Below, one piece after another: positions 34,011-42,948 of a stretch of 64,000 nt of DNA. The position numbers were made by a program, and so were the translations under genes. The stretch lies in the NCBI RefSeq assembly GCF_010725885.1, contig NZ_AP022600.1, positions 6,014,001-6,078,000 of the forward strand. The letters are read 5' to 3'. How positions within the stretch are numbered: position 1 is the stretch's first letter; every line of letters begins with the position of its first letter. The DNA comes from Mycolicibacterium tokaiense. GTDB taxonomy: Bacteria; Actinomycetota; Actinomycetes; Mycobacteriales; Mycobacteriaceae. A model generated the notes under the pieces. It had not been told where the DNA came from. It did no database searches and saw only the letters and a list, made by a program, of their open reading frames with translations.

Positions 34011-35444
34011 ATGTCCTCCCCCAGCAGCGACACCACCGCCCCGGTTGACGCCGGCCTGCGTCGCGGCGTGATGAGCGGGCCCGAACTGGCCGCCCAGGCG
34101 ATCGCGAACATCGCCCCGAGCGCAGTCATCGCGTTCACCGCGGCGGCGATCTACCTCGGCGCCAGCAACGGCACGGTGCTGTCGTTCATCCTGGCCACGC
34201 TGGTGATCCTGTCCGTGGGGTACTGCGTGACGGTCTTCGCCCGGCGCCACGCCTCGGCAGGCTCGCTGTACACCTACGTCGCCAAAGGCATCGGCCCCTT
34301 CGGCGCCTACCTCGCCGGGATCGCGCTGCTGGTCGGGTGCTGGGGTATCGCGGCGGGCTCACTCGGCGGCGCGGTGTCTTACCTGAACCAGTTCCTCAAC
34401 CTGCTGGGGCTGCCGGCCGACGGCCTCGGGTGGCAGATCGCCCTGGCGATCGTCCTCGGCGGGCTGGCGACACTGTTCACCATCCGCGGTATCCGGCTCT
34501 CGGCCCGGGTGTCGCTGGTACTCGAGCTCGTCTCGGTGGCGATCATCCTGATCCTGCTGGTGCTGGCCCTGGTCTGGGCCGGGCCCGCGGCGTGGGACCC
34601 CGACCAGTTCAGCTTCGACGGAATCCCGCTGCAGGGTGTCGCGGCCGGCATGGTGCTGGGCATCCTCGGCTTCGTCGGGTTCTCCTCGGCCGACGCGCTG
34701 GGCCGCGAAGCCAGGAACCCGTACACCGCGATCCCCCGCGCCATCATGTGGAGCGCGGTCACCGTGGGCGTCCTGTATGTCTTTGCTGCCTACACCCAGA
34801 TCGCGGTGCTGGGTGAGGGGCTGGCCGAGAGCGCCAGCCCGCTGGAGGACATCGCCACCCAGATCGGCATGCCGACCTGGTTCGCCCCCATCCTGACCTT
34901 CGGCGTCGGCGCGTCGTTCTTCGCCGTCGTCGTCGCACCGCTGAACGTCGTGGGCCGGATCATCTACGTCATGGGCAAAGAGGGCATGGTCGCCGAGCGG
35001 TTCGGCCGCACCCACGACTCCCACCTGACCCCGCACCGGGTACTGCTGCTGGCCGGGCCCGCCGCGATCGTGCTCAACGTCATCCTGCTGCTGATGGGCG
35101 TCGATCCGATGAACATCGTGGTGTGGGTCGACACCTACGGCACCTACGGCTACATGGTGGCCTACGCGCTGGTCGCGATCGCCTGCGTGGTGTACACCCG
35201 CCGGGAGAACATCCCCAACACCCTGGTCTGGGGGTGCGCGACGGTGGCGGTGGTGGCCATGGCGTATGTCTTCTTCGCCAATGTCTGGCCGGTGCCGGCG
35301 TTCCCCCTCAACGTCATTCCGTACCTGTTCGTGGTCACCATGATCGCCGCCGTGGCGTGGTACCGGTACAAGGCGGCGACGCGCCCGGACGTCATCGCCC
35401 GGATCGGCACCACCGAGACCAACGCGATGGAGGGCGTCGGCTGA
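34011..35444 (+). CDS. APC family permease
   Basis: A 477-residue polytopic carrier with about 12 hydrophobic helices. Typical features are GPELAAQAIANIAPSAVIAF at the first helix, SAGSLYTYVAKGIGPFGAYLAG at helices 2-3, and GILGFVGFSSADALGREARNP at helix 6. It lies 28 bp downstream of the zinc alcohol dehydrogenase. By context it should import the compound oxidised by that enzyme or its amine precursor. It is distinct from the permease at 1457. The substrate is not readable from sequence. Confidence 0.87.
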   Translation: MSSPSSDTTAPVDAGLRRGVMSGPELAAQAIANIAPSAVIAFTAAAIYLGASNGTVLSFILATLVILSVGYCVTVFARRHASAGSLYTYVAKGIGPFGAYLAGIALLVGCWGIAAGSLGGAVSYLNQFLNLLGLPADGLGWQIALAIVLGGLATLFTIRGIRLSARVSLVLELVSVAIILILLVLALVWAGPAAWDPDQFSFDGIPLQGVAAGMVLGILGFVGFSSADALGREARNPYTAIPRAIMWSAVTVGVLYVFAAYTQIAVLGEGLAESASPLEDIATQIGMPTWFAPILTFGVGASFFAVVVAPLNVVGRIIYVMGKEGMVAERFGRTHDSHLTPHRVLLLAGPAAIVLNVILLLMGVDPMNIVVWVDTYGTYGYMVAYALVAIACVVYTRRENIPNTLVWGCATVAVVAMAYVFFANVWPVPAFPLNVIPYLFVVTMIAAVAWYRYKAATRPDVIARIGTTETNAMEGVG

Positions 35445-35468
35445 TCGTCCGCGCCGAGCCCCGCCGCC

Positions 35469-35474
35469 TAGGCT
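35469..35474 (+). promoter_or_regulatory. -10 element deciding the start of the LpqN-like gene
   Basis: TAGGCT ends 7 nt before GTG 35482, so the transcript would be leaderless and begin at that codon, not at the GTG two codons upstream. Confidence 0.5.
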
Positions 35475-35481
35475 GGTGGCC

Positions 35482-36180
35482 GTGAAGCTACAGACGTTCG
35501 CCTGGGCCGCGGCTGCCGTCGCGGCGGTCGGGCTCGCCGGCTGCGGGTCCGACAGCGCCCCCGAAGAAACCTCGGCTGCGAGCACGTCGGCGTCGGCCGC
35601 AGCGCCCACCAGCACTTCCGCGGCGCCGCAGCAGCCCAGCGCGCCGGCAGCGGCGCCGGGGGCGTCGATGACCCTGAGCGGTTACCTGTCAACCGTCGGG
35701 ATCACCGAGACCCCCGCGCGCCCCGGAGTGGACGGCGCACCGCAGATCGAGTTGCCGATGCCTGCCGGCTGGCAGCAGGCCATCGACGTTCCCGGCGACT
35801 CGTTCTGGGCGATCATCTCGACCACGCCGAAGGACCCCGAGAACCCCGGCATCATCCAGGCGGTGCTGAGCAAGGTCAGCAAGGACATCTCGATCGACAC
35901 GGTGTTCACCTACGCCTCAGGTGAGCTGCAGAACCTCCCCGGCTACCAGGCGCTGGGCCAGGGTGGCCGGGGCCAGCTCGGCGGCATCGAGGCCTTCCAG
36001 ATGGGCGGGCAGTTCGACAACAACGGGGTGACCACGCTGGTGGCGCAGAAGACGTTGCTGCTCAGGAGCTCCGGCGGCACGTACCTGCTGAAGGTGCGCG
36101 CCACCGGTCCTGTCGACGACGCCCAGACGCTGGTCGCGGCGACGGCCGACCTCGACGAGCAGACCGTCATCACCCAGTGA
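35482..36180 (+). CDS. LpqN/LpqT-like lipoprotein
   Basis: A 232-residue lipoprotein. The signal peptide ends in the lipobox GLAGC (Cys near 21), and a 45-residue Ser/Ala/Pro linker leads into a domain of the mycobacterial LpqN/LpqT family. Seen: SGYLSTVGITETPARPG, IELPMPAGWQ, NPGIIQAVLSKV and a C-terminal TYLLKVRATGPVDDAQTLVAATADLDEQT. LpqN binds mycobacterial envelope proteins and lipids; a similar periplasmic carrier or adaptor role is family inference. It converges on the peptide transporter gene. Confidence 0.83.
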   Translation: MKLQTFAWAAAAVAAVGLAGCGSDSAPEETSAASTSASAAAPTSTSAAPQQPSAPAAAPGASMTLSGYLSTVGITETPARPGVDGAPQIELPMPAGWQQAIDVPGDSFWAIISTTPKDPENPGIIQAVLSKVSKDISIDTVFTYASGELQNLPGYQALGQGGRGQLGGIEAFQMGGQFDNNGVTTLVAQKTLLLRSSGGTYLLKVRATGPVDDAQTLVAATADLDEQTVITQ

Positions 36181-36181
36181 G

Positions 36182-37636
36182 TCAGTGCACGCCCTCCATG
36201 TGCCTGCTGATCCACGGCGCGATGGCCAGCACCACCAAGCCCACCGCCACGGCCACCAGGCCGAGGATGCCGAAGTAGGCGAACTCGTTGTCGGGGCTGT
36301 AGTAGCCCGCCAGCACCCCGGACATCGAGGTGCCGATGCCGACGGAGAAGAAGTACAGCGCCATCATCTGCGCCCGGAACGCTTCTGGCGCAAGCTTTGT
36401 CGTGACCGACAGCCCGATCGGTGACAGCAGGAGCTCGGACACCGCAAACACCGCGAGAATGGCGAAGACCGCCAGCGCCGGCACCGACCTGCCCTCGCTG
36501 CCGGCCAGCGGCACGAAACAGAGGAAGGCCAGCCCCATTCCGACAACGCCGAACGCGAACTTGCGTGGCGTCGTCGGGGCACGGTTGCCGAGTTTGGTCC
36601 ACATCACGGCGAATACCGGTGACAGCGCGATGATCCAGATGGGTTCGATGGAGCCGATCCAGCTCGACGGCGCCGTCCAGCCGAAGATCGACCAGTTCAT
36701 ACGCTCGTCGGAGTACACCGCGAGCACGGTGAAGATCTGCTGAAACAGCGACCAGAACACAGCGTTGGCGATGAACAGCGGGATGAACGCACGCACCCGC
36801 ACCCGTTCCTCGGTGGTGACCCGCGCGTTGGTCAGCATGATCGCGAAGTACGCGACCGACGCCACGATGATGACACCGGTGGTGACCTGCGAGAGGTTGG
36901 CCAACGTCACCCAGCCCAGCAGGATCACCGCGGCCACCACCACCACGCCGGCGACCAGTACGGCCACGGTCTTGCCGATCGCGCTGCGTGGCAACGGGTT
37001 CGGCACGTCGCGGCCGTGTTCGCCGAGGTTGCGGCGGAAGGCCACGTACTGCGCCAGCCCCAGCGCCATGCCCACCGCCGCGGCACCGAAGCCCCAGTGG
37101 AAGCCCACCCGGGTCTGCAGCAGACCGGTGATCAACGGCCCGACGAAGGCACCGAGATTGATCCCGAGATAGAACAGGGTGAAGCCACCGTCGGCCCGTG
37201 GATCGGCCTTCGGGTAGAGCGTGCCCAGCAGCGAGGATGCGTTGGCCTTGAGCGCGCCGGATCCCAGCGCCACCAGGACCAGGCCCACCCCCACCCCGGC
37301 CAGTCCCGGGATCAGGGCCAGGGCGATGTGGCCGGCCATCACCACCACGCCGCCGTAGAACACCGTGCGCTCCATGCCCAAAAGCCGGTCGGCCAGCCAG
37401 CCGCCGAGCACCGTGGACAGATACACCAGCCCGCCGTAGGCACCGACGATGCCCGTCGCGGTGGCCTGCGGTAATCCGAGCCCACCGTCGGTGACGGAGT
37501 AGTAGAGGTAGTACCCGAGGATGGTCAGCATGCCGTAGAAGGAGAACCGCTCCCACAGCTCGACGCCGAACAGGTTGGTCAGCCCGATGGGATGGCCGAA
37601 CAAGGTCCGTGCGGAATCGCGTTCGTGAATAGCCAT
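36182..37636 (-). CDS. POT/PTR family proton-dependent oligopeptide transporter
   Basis: A 484-residue MFS-type peptide transporter. The N-terminus has FGVELWERFSFYGMLTILGYYLYY (the ExxER signature for proton coupling), followed by GGWLADRLLGMERTVFYGG and FTLFYLGINLGAFVGPLI, the PTR2 signature. About 14 helices are predicted. I take ATG 37636, with GGAAGG upstream, over the preceding GTG. It should import di- and tripeptides with protons. The gene is single and convergent with the LpqN-like gene. Confidence 0.9.
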   Translation of the reverse strand: MAIHERDSARTLFGHPIGLTNLFGVELWERFSFYGMLTILGYYLYYSVTDGGLGLPQATATGIVGAYGGLVYLSTVLGGWLADRLLGMERTVFYGGVVVMAGHIALALIPGLAGVGVGLVLVALGSGALKANASSLLGTLYPKADPRADGGFTLFYLGINLGAFVGPLITGLLQTRVGFHWGFGAAAVGMALGLAQYVAFRRNLGEHGRDVPNPLPRSAIGKTVAVLVAGVVVVAAVILLGWVTLANLSQVTTGVIIVASVAYFAIMLTNARVTTEERVRVRAFIPLFIANAVFWSLFQQIFTVLAVYSDERMNWSIFGWTAPSSWIGSIEPIWIIALSPVFAVMWTKLGNRAPTTPRKFAFGVVGMGLAFLCFVPLAGSEGRSVPALAVFAILAVFAVSELLLSPIGLSVTTKLAPEAFRAQMMALYFFSVGIGTSMSGVLAGYYSPDNEFAYFGILGLVAVAVGLVVLAIAPWISRHMEGVH

Positions 37637-37744
37637 CACTACACCTTCCCACCGGCGGCCGCTGCCGTCACGGATGACACCGAGACCGACGAGATTCCCA
37701 TCACCACTCGCACAAACGGGCCCGTGCGTCGGTTTGGGCGAAAG

Positions 37745-38599
37745 TCAGCGGGCGGAGCTGGACCCCAGAACGGTCAGCTCGGCAGTCAGCGCCAGGGCGC
37801 ACACCACGACCACGATGGCCATGGCGATCCAGTCGCGGCGGGCGGGTTTGGACTCGGCCGCCGAGATCTGCCCGGTGCCGCCGCGGGCGGTGATCGCATC
37901 ACCCATCTCGTCGCCGCGACGCAGGGTCACCGTCACTGCGGCGGCCAGCAGGTCGACCAGCTCGATCCCCCACCGGCGGCGCCGCTCCCTGCGGTTGGCC
38001 ACCGGGGGCCGCGGGCGCAGCTTGCGGGCGGCGAACAGCACCCGGAACTCGTCGATCAGCATCGGGAAGGACCGCAGCGCCAGCGCCAGCGTGACCGCCC
38101 AGTCGTCCACGGGGATGCGCAGCCGGCGAAACGGCCGTCCCAACGTGGCGACCGCCGGTGCGACATCAGAGACATTGGTGGTCCACGAGACCATGGCCCC
38201 GAGCCCGAGCAACACGATGGACAGCGCGGTGATGCGCAGGAAGTTCAGCACCCCGCCCAGACCCACGGTGACCGAACCCACCACGAATTCGGGGGCGCCA
38301 CCGGCAAACGACGCCGTGAAACCTCCGAGGAACAGGAAGAACCACAGCCAACCCGGGATCGACGGCAACACCCCGCGCGGAATGTGAGCCAGGTAGGCCG
38401 CCACGCCCACCAGCACCGCGACCAGCGCGATGGGCACCCAGCCGGGATAGAACGTCATCAGTACGCCCAGGACGAAGACGATGAGCAGCTTGGTGCCGGC
38501 CCACAGCCGGTGGATCACGCTGTCGCCGGGAACCGGGCGCAGCAGGACCACCGAGCGCCGGGTCGGGTTGCGCGGCGGTGCGCCCTCCGGGCTGGTCAT
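37745..38599 (-). CDS. ECF transporter transmembrane T subunit (CbiQ-like)
   Basis: A 284-residue membrane protein of the energy-coupling-factor T family. It has several hydrophobic helices, the N-terminal [20 protein letters not shown] typical of EcfT, and the cytosolic coupling helices around [29 protein letters not shown] and [22 protein letters not shown]. It is coupled by a 4-bp overlap to the upstream S-A-A' fusion gene. Together they make a complete ECF importer for a vitamin or metal. The M. tuberculosis counterpart, from memory, is Rv2325c. Confidence 0.87.
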   Translation of the reverse strand: MTSPEGAPPRNPTRRSVVLLRPVPGDSVIHRLWAGTKLLIVFVLGVLMTFYPGWVPIALVAVLVGVAAYLAHIPRGVLPSIPGWLWFFLFLGGFTASFAGGAPEFVVGSVTVGLGGVLNFLRITALSIVLLGLGAMVSWTTNVSDVAPAVATLGRPFRRLRIPVDDWAVTLALALRSFPMLIDEFRVLFAARKLRPRPPVANRRERRRRWGIELVDLLAAAVTVTLRRGDEMGDAITARGGTGQISAAESKPARRDWIAMAIVVVVCALALTAELTVLGSSSAR

Positions 38600-40641
38600 G
38601 ACATCCCTCCCGCCGACGTCGTCGACGCCGGCTCCATGACGCCGCCCCGCAGGTGCAGGATGCGCGGGCACAGTTCCTCGAGGCCCACGAAGTCGTGGGA
38701 GATCACCACGACGGTGAGGCCCTGGTTCTTGCGAAGGTCTTCGAGCAACCGCAGCAGCCCGGCCTGGCTCTCGGCGTCCAGGCCGGCCAGTGGTTCATCC
38801 AGGATCAGCGCCTTGGGTTCTCGGGCGAGCAGCCCGGCCAGCACCACACGACGCATCTGCCCGCCGGAGAGCTGGTCGGTGCGGCGCCGTGCCAATGACG
38901 CGTCCAAGCCGACGGCATTGAGGGCGGTGTGCACGCGCCTGGTGTCATTCGGATCGAAGCCGGCCGCCGAGGCCACCTCGAGATCGACACGGGCGCGCAT
39001 CAGCTGCAGCCGGGCCGCCTGGAATGCCAACGCCACCGAGCCCACCCGCTCGTGGGCCGGCTGCCCGTCCACCAGTGCGGTGCCGACGGTGGGTACGGCC
39101 AGTCCGGCCATGATCCAGGCCAGGGTGGATTTCCCGGACCCGTTGCCGCCGTGGATGAGTACGCCGTCGCCTTTGTGCACGGCAAAGCTGATGTCCTGCA
39201 GCGCGGGTTTGGCCCAGGGGGTGCCGGTGCCGTATTCGTGGCTCACGCGGTCGATCTCGATGACCGGGGTACCGGCGGGCTGGCCACCGGTGCCGACGGT
39301 GGCAGCCGGGGCAGCCGCGGTCTCGACCATCGCGGTGTTGTCGGTGGAGGCGCTGAGATTGATGGCACGGTCGGCACTGTCGGCTTCGTTGTTGTAGTGC
39401 GTGATGTGCACCAGCGCCATGTTGCGACGTTCGGACAGCCCGGACAGCACGTCGAGCAGGGCCTCCCTGCCGGCCTGGTCGACCATGGAGGTCACCTCGT
39501 CGGCGATCAGCATCGTGGGGCGCCGGGCCAGTGCGCCTGCCACGGCCAGGCGCTGCAGCTCCCCACCGGACAGCCCGCCGGTGTCGCGCTCCTCGAACCC
39601 GGCCAGGCCCACCTCGGTCAGCAGCGCCTCGACATCGGTGGTGGTTCCCGGGGGCAGGCCCCAGACCACGTCGTCGGCCACCCGCGTGCCCAGCACCTGG
39701 CTCTCGGGGTGCTGCATGATGACCGCGGTGCCGCCGAGGGCGCCCAGCCCCACGCCGCCGTCGCGCTCGATGACCCCCGAGGTGGGTTGACGTCCGGACA
39801 GCAGCAGCATCAGCGTGGTCTTGCCGGACCCGTTGGCGCCGGTGACGGCGACGTGCTCGCCGGCGCCGATCTCCAGACTCACGGGAGCCAGCGCATCGTG
39901 GTCGGCATTCGGGTACCGGAAGGACACGTCGCGCAGCCGCACCGGCACCGGGGCAGCAGTCTGGGCGCTCTCATCCTGGTCGAGTTTGTGGACGTCGGGG
40001 ATGCCGCGCAGGCGATGCAGCACCTTCGACAGCGCCCACCAGCCCAGCAGCGTGACGCTCATGATGGCGAAGATGGCGTAGCCCATCAACAGCCACGGCC
40101 AGTAGCTCAGTGCCAGCTGGAAGTAGTCCTTGAAGTCCTGAGCGGGCTGTTCGAGCGCCGGTACGCGCGCCATGATCGCGGCGGTGCCGTCGACGTTGGC
40201 GGTCATGGACGCGAAGATGAGATGGCGCAGCCGCGAGAGCACGGCTAGGGCGCCGACGACGAAGATGCCGAAGAGCACTCCCGCCACGAACGACGCGAAC
40301 ACCACGGTGGGCGTGCCGCGGCCGCGGCGACGCACCACCCCGGCGAGCCCACCGATGTATGCGCAGTTGGCCACGGTCATGAACCCGCCGAGCCCGGCGA
40401 TCAGAAAGGCGATGATGCCAGCAGCCACGGCGGCGGCCACCAGCACCCGAACCCGGTAGCGGTAGGCCAGCAGGGCCATGGGCACCGTGCCGAGCAGAGA
40501 CAGGGCCGCGGCGAACGGAACGACAACGGCGATGATCGCGGTGGCTGCGCACAAGGCGGCCATCACCGAGGCTTGCGCAGTCTCTGCCGGACGTAATGAC
40601 CTGGCCGTCTTGGGCACAGTGGCCGCGGAGCTCGAGGTCAT
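38596..40641 (-). CDS. ECF transporter fusion: substrate-binding membrane domain plus two ABC ATPases
   Basis: A 681-residue protein. The N-terminal ~220 residues hold about six hydrophobic helices and look like an S component. Two ATPase domains follow: the first with GANGSGKTT and LSGGELQRL, the second with [18 protein letters not shown] and [10 protein letters not shown]. With the coupled T subunit this is an all-in-one ECF importer. The ATG at 40641 is used; the open frame reaches upstream through the divergent MarR gene and that part is not coding. The substrate is unknown. The M. tuberculosis counterpart, from memory, is Rv2326c. Confidence 0.88.
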   Translation of the reverse strand: MTSSSAATVPKTARSLRPAETAQASVMAALCAATAIIAVVVPFAAALSLLGTVPMALLAYRYRVRVLVAAAVAAGIIAFLIAGLGGFMTVANCAYIGGLAGVVRRRGRGTPTVVFASFVAGVLFGIFVVGALAVLSRLRHLIFASMTANVDGTAAIMARVPALEQPAQDFKDYFQLALSYWPWLLMGYAIFAIMSVTLLGWWALSKVLHRLRGIPDVHKLDQDESAQTAAPVPVRLRDVSFRYPNADHDALAPVSLEIGAGEHVAVTGANGSGKTTLMLLLSGRQPTSGVIERDGGVGLGALGGTAVIMQHPESQVLGTRVADDVVWGLPPGTTTDVEALLTEVGLAGFEERDTGGLSGGELQRLAVAGALARRPTMLIADEVTSMVDQAGREALLDVLSGLSERRNMALVHITHYNNEADSADRAINLSASTDNTAMVETAAAPAATVGTGGQPAGTPVIEIDRVSHEYGTGTPWAKPALQDISFAVHKGDGVLIHGGNGSGKSTLAWIMAGLAVPTVGTALVDGQPAHERVGSVALAFQAARLQLMRARVDLEVASAAGFDPNDTRRVHTALNAVGLDASLARRRTDQLSGGQMRRVVLAGLLAREPKALILDEPLAGLDAESQAGLLRLLEDLRKNQGLTVVVISHDFVGLEELCPRILHLRGGVMEPASTTSAGGMS

Positions 40642-40675
40642 TCTTCGATTCTGCCAGTGAGCACACAGATTGAAA

Positions 40676-40694
40676 TACATAGCATTTCTATGTA
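40676..40694. promoter_or_regulatory. Candidate MarR operator
   Basis: TACATAG-CATTT-CTATGTA is a perfect 7-bp-arm dyad, AT-rich, 34 bp from the ECF start and 11 bp from the MarR start. The TATGTA half also resembles a -10 element for both directions. Confidence 0.65.
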
Positions 40695-40705
40695 ACCTGG
40701 GCATC

Positions 40706-41152
40706 ATGCCGACTGCCAGCGTCTCTGACACTACCGCGCTGGGCGCCGACCTGCTCAAAGTTGTCGCCCGACTCAACCGGTTCGCTACGCAGCGCACCCA
40801 GCTGCCGCTGCCCTGGGCGCAGGCACGGCTGCTCTCGACGATCGAAGACCGCGGCGAGGCGCGCATCTCCGATCTCGCGGAGCTGGACCACTGCTCGCAG
40901 CCCACCATGACCACCCAGGTTCGTCGCCTCGAGGACGCCGGCCTGGTGACTCGCACCGCCGACCCCGGCGACGCGCGAGCCGTGCTGATCCGGATCACCG
41001 AGGCAGGCGTGGACGTGCTGGCCCGAGCACGCATCGATCGCGCTGCCGTGATCGATCCCCTCCTGGAGCAGTTGACCGACGCCGATCGCGCGGCACTGAG
41101 CACCGCGGTGGACGTGATGCGTCAGATGTTGGCATCTGCCCAGAACAGTTGA
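40706..41152 (+). CDS. MarR family transcriptional regulator
   Basis: A 148-residue winged-helix protein: [53 protein letters not shown] (recognition helix and wing) and a C-terminal dimerisation helix. One cysteine lies in the recognition region (DHCSQ). The ATG at 40706 follows the dyad at 40676-40694 by 11 nt. It is divergent from the ECF operon and precedes an MFS exporter gene, so it may control all three. The counterpart of Rv2327 by position, from memory. Confidence 0.85.
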   Translation: MPTASVSDTTALGADLLKVVARLNRFATQRTQLPLPWAQARLLSTIEDRGEARISDLAELDHCSQPTMTTQVRRLEDAGLVTRTADPGDARAVLIRITEAGVDVLARARIDRAAVIDPLLEQLTDADRAALSTAVDVMRQMLASAQNS

Positions 41153-41165
41153 GTTAGGCCGAACT

Positions 41166-41193
41166 CGGCGGACCGCCGCCGGGTTCTTTTTTT
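41166..41193 (+). terminator. Intrinsic terminator/attenuator before the MFS gene
   Basis: CGGCGG at 41166-41171 pairs with CCGCCG at 41176-41181 around ACCG, followed by GGTTC and seven T. Such a clean stem plus T tract is rare in mycobacteria. It sits between MarR and MFS and could end the MarR transcript or attenuate the MFS transcript. Confidence 0.65.
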
Positions 41194-41216
41194 ACCCCAA
41201 TAGATAGGAAAACTAT

Positions 41217-42416
41217 ATGTTGCGCCAACCCAGGGCGGTGTGGGCGGTGGCATTCGCCTCCGTCGTGGCATTCATGGGCATCGGACTCGTCGACCCCATC
41301 CTCAAACCGATCGCCGACAACCTCGATGCCACCCCGTCACAGGTGTCCCTGCTGTTCACCAGCTACATGGCGGTGATGGGTGTGGCCATGCTGATCACCG
41401 GCGTGGTGTCCTCGCGCATCGGCCCCAAGCGCACCCTGCTGCTGGGGTTGGTGATCATCATCGCCGGGGCCGGACTGGCCGGCATGTCGGACACGGTGCT
41501 CGAGATCGTCGGCTGGCGCGCACTGTGGGGGCTGGGCAACGCGCTGTTCGTCGCGACAGCACTGGCCACCATCGTCAACTCCGCGCGCGGCTCGGTGGCC
41601 CAGGCCATCATCCTCTACGAAGCGGCACTCGGCCTCGGCATCGCCGTCGGCCCACTGGTGGGCGGCCTGCTTGGGTCGATCTCCTGGCGGGGCCCGTTCT
41701 TCGGCGTCTCGGTGCTGATGGCGGTGGCCGTGGTGGTGACGGCGTTGCTGCTGCCTGCCACTGCGCCGGCCGCCCGCGCGACATCCTTGCTCGACCCGTT
41801 CCGCGCACTGCGGCACCGTGGGCTGCTGGGCGTGGCGATCACCGCCCTGCTGTACAACTTCGGCTTCTTCACCCTGCTGGCGTTCACCCCGTTCCCGCTG
41901 GACATGGACGCCCACGGCATCGGCCTGATCTTCTTCGGCTGGGGTCTGGCCCTGGCCTTCACCTCGGTGGTGGTGGCGCCGCGACTGCAGCACCGCTTCG
42001 GCACCGTGCCCGTCCTGGTGGTGAATCTGGTGCTGATGACGGCGACGCTGGGCGTGATGGCTGTGTTCACCACGTCCAAGCCGGTGCTCGCGGCGTCGGT
42101 GATCGTGGCCGGGCTGTGGATCGGCGTCAACAACACCTTGATCACCGAGACCGTGATGAAGGCGGCACCGGTGGAACGCGGAGTCGCCTCTGCCGCTTAC
42201 AGTTTCGTGCGTTTCGCGGGCGCCGCGCTGGCGCCGTGGCTGGCCGGTGTGCTGGGCGAGCAGGTCAGTGTGCATCTGCCGTACTGGGTGGGCGCGGGGG
42301 CGGTGCTGCTGGGCGCGGTGGTGCTGTTCGTGTCGCGACGCTGGCTGGTCGGCATCGACGAGCCCGAGACCGGGGCGCGGTTGGCCGAGGACGAGGCGTT
42401 GGCGAACGCCAGTTAG
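41217..42416 (+). CDS. MFS transporter, multidrug-exporter-like
   Basis: A 399-residue 12-helix major facilitator. Motif A-like VSSRIGPKRTLLLGLVI follows helix 2, and FVATALATIVNSARGSVAQAIILYEAALGLGIAVGPLVGG (helices 4-5) resembles antiporter motif C of drug exporters. The ATG follows AGGAAAACTAT. The gene lies 64 bp downstream of MarR, with a terminator-like hairpin in between, which suggests MarR-linked drug or metabolite efflux. It converges on a small secreted protein gene at a strong hairpin. Confidence 0.86.
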   Translation: MLRQPRAVWAVAFASVVAFMGIGLVDPILKPIADNLDATPSQVSLLFTSYMAVMGVAMLITGVVSSRIGPKRTLLLGLVIIIAGAGLAGMSDTVLEIVGWRALWGLGNALFVATALATIVNSARGSVAQAIILYEAALGLGIAVGPLVGGLLGSISWRGPFFGVSVLMAVAVVVTALLLPATAPAARATSLLDPFRALRHRGLLGVAITALLYNFGFFTLLAFTPFPLDMDAHGIGLIFFGWGLALAFTSVVVAPRLQHRFGTVPVLVVNLVLMTATLGVMAVFTTSKPVLAASVIVAGLWIGVNNTLITETVMKAAPVERGVASAAYSFVRFAGAALAPWLAGVLGEQVSVHLPYWVGAGAVLLGAVVLFVSRRWLVGIDEPETGARLAEDEALANAS

Positions 42417-42426
42417 ACCGGAAGCG

Positions 42427-42466
42427 CGAAAGGCCGCACCTCCCCCTGGGGAGGTGCCGCCTTTCG
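42427..42466. terminator. 19-bp stem hairpin, bidirectional terminator
   Basis: Bases 42427-42445 pair with 42448-42466 with one mismatch and a 2-nt loop, starting CGAAAGG and ending CCTTTCG. It sits in the 59-bp gap between two convergent genes and must be one of the most stable structures in the window. Confidence 0.8.
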
Positions 42467-42475
42467 GTCTGCCGG

Positions 42476-42796
42476 CTAGCGAACGTTGACGTACACCGTC
42501 TGGACCTGTTCGAAGCCGTAGTTACGGTCGTGATCGGTGTAGTTGTCCCGCAACCGCAGCCCCGAGACCGGGTGCAGGAAGCTGGGGCCCTGACCGACGG
42601 AGACCACGCTGGCCTCGTTGAGCGGGGTATCGCCCAGCCGGTTGACGATCACGTGGTAACCCTGCGCCTCGAGCGAGGAGATGGTGTCCTGGGCGTTGCC
42701 GGGACCGCTGGGGGCAGCCAGCGCAGGTGCCGCCAGACCCACAGTCGCCGCGGTGAGCGCGGTTCCGAAAACGGTGGCGGCGGTGAACTTCTTCAT
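42476..42796 (-). CDS. Small secreted conserved mycobacterial protein
   Basis: A 106-residue exported protein. The signal peptide is MKKFTAATVFGTALTAATVG, cleaved after APALA. The mature ~78 residues include NAQDTISSLEAQGYHVIVNRLGD, an arrangement seen in many short mycobacterial secreted proteins (DTISxLxxxGYxVxxNR), and a tail ending in VYVNVR. No cysteines or catalytic motif are visible. GAGAGAAGCGATCGTC precedes the ATG. The function is unknown. It is convergent with the MFS gene. Confidence 0.8.
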   Translation of the reverse strand: MKKFTAATVFGTALTAATVGLAAPALAAPSGPGNAQDTISSLEAQGYHVIVNRLGDTPLNEASVVSVGQGPSFLHPVSGLRLRDNYTDHDRNYGFEQVQTVYVNVR

Positions 42797-42948
42797 GACG
42801 ATCGCTTCTCTCGTGTGCCGGTGAATCGTGGCTCTCGATGAGTCGCGGTTCGGATCGGATGTCTGCCGATCTGTTCTCTATAACCGGGCGGCGACGCCGA
42901 TGATTTCCCTTGGCGGCTATTGAGCGCGCATTGGCAGGAACCGAACAG

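Noticed and set aside
40642..41103. N-terminal extension of the ECF fusion protein to 835 residues
   Set aside because: It would run through the divergent MarR gene and the operator; ATG 40641 gives a normal membrane start.
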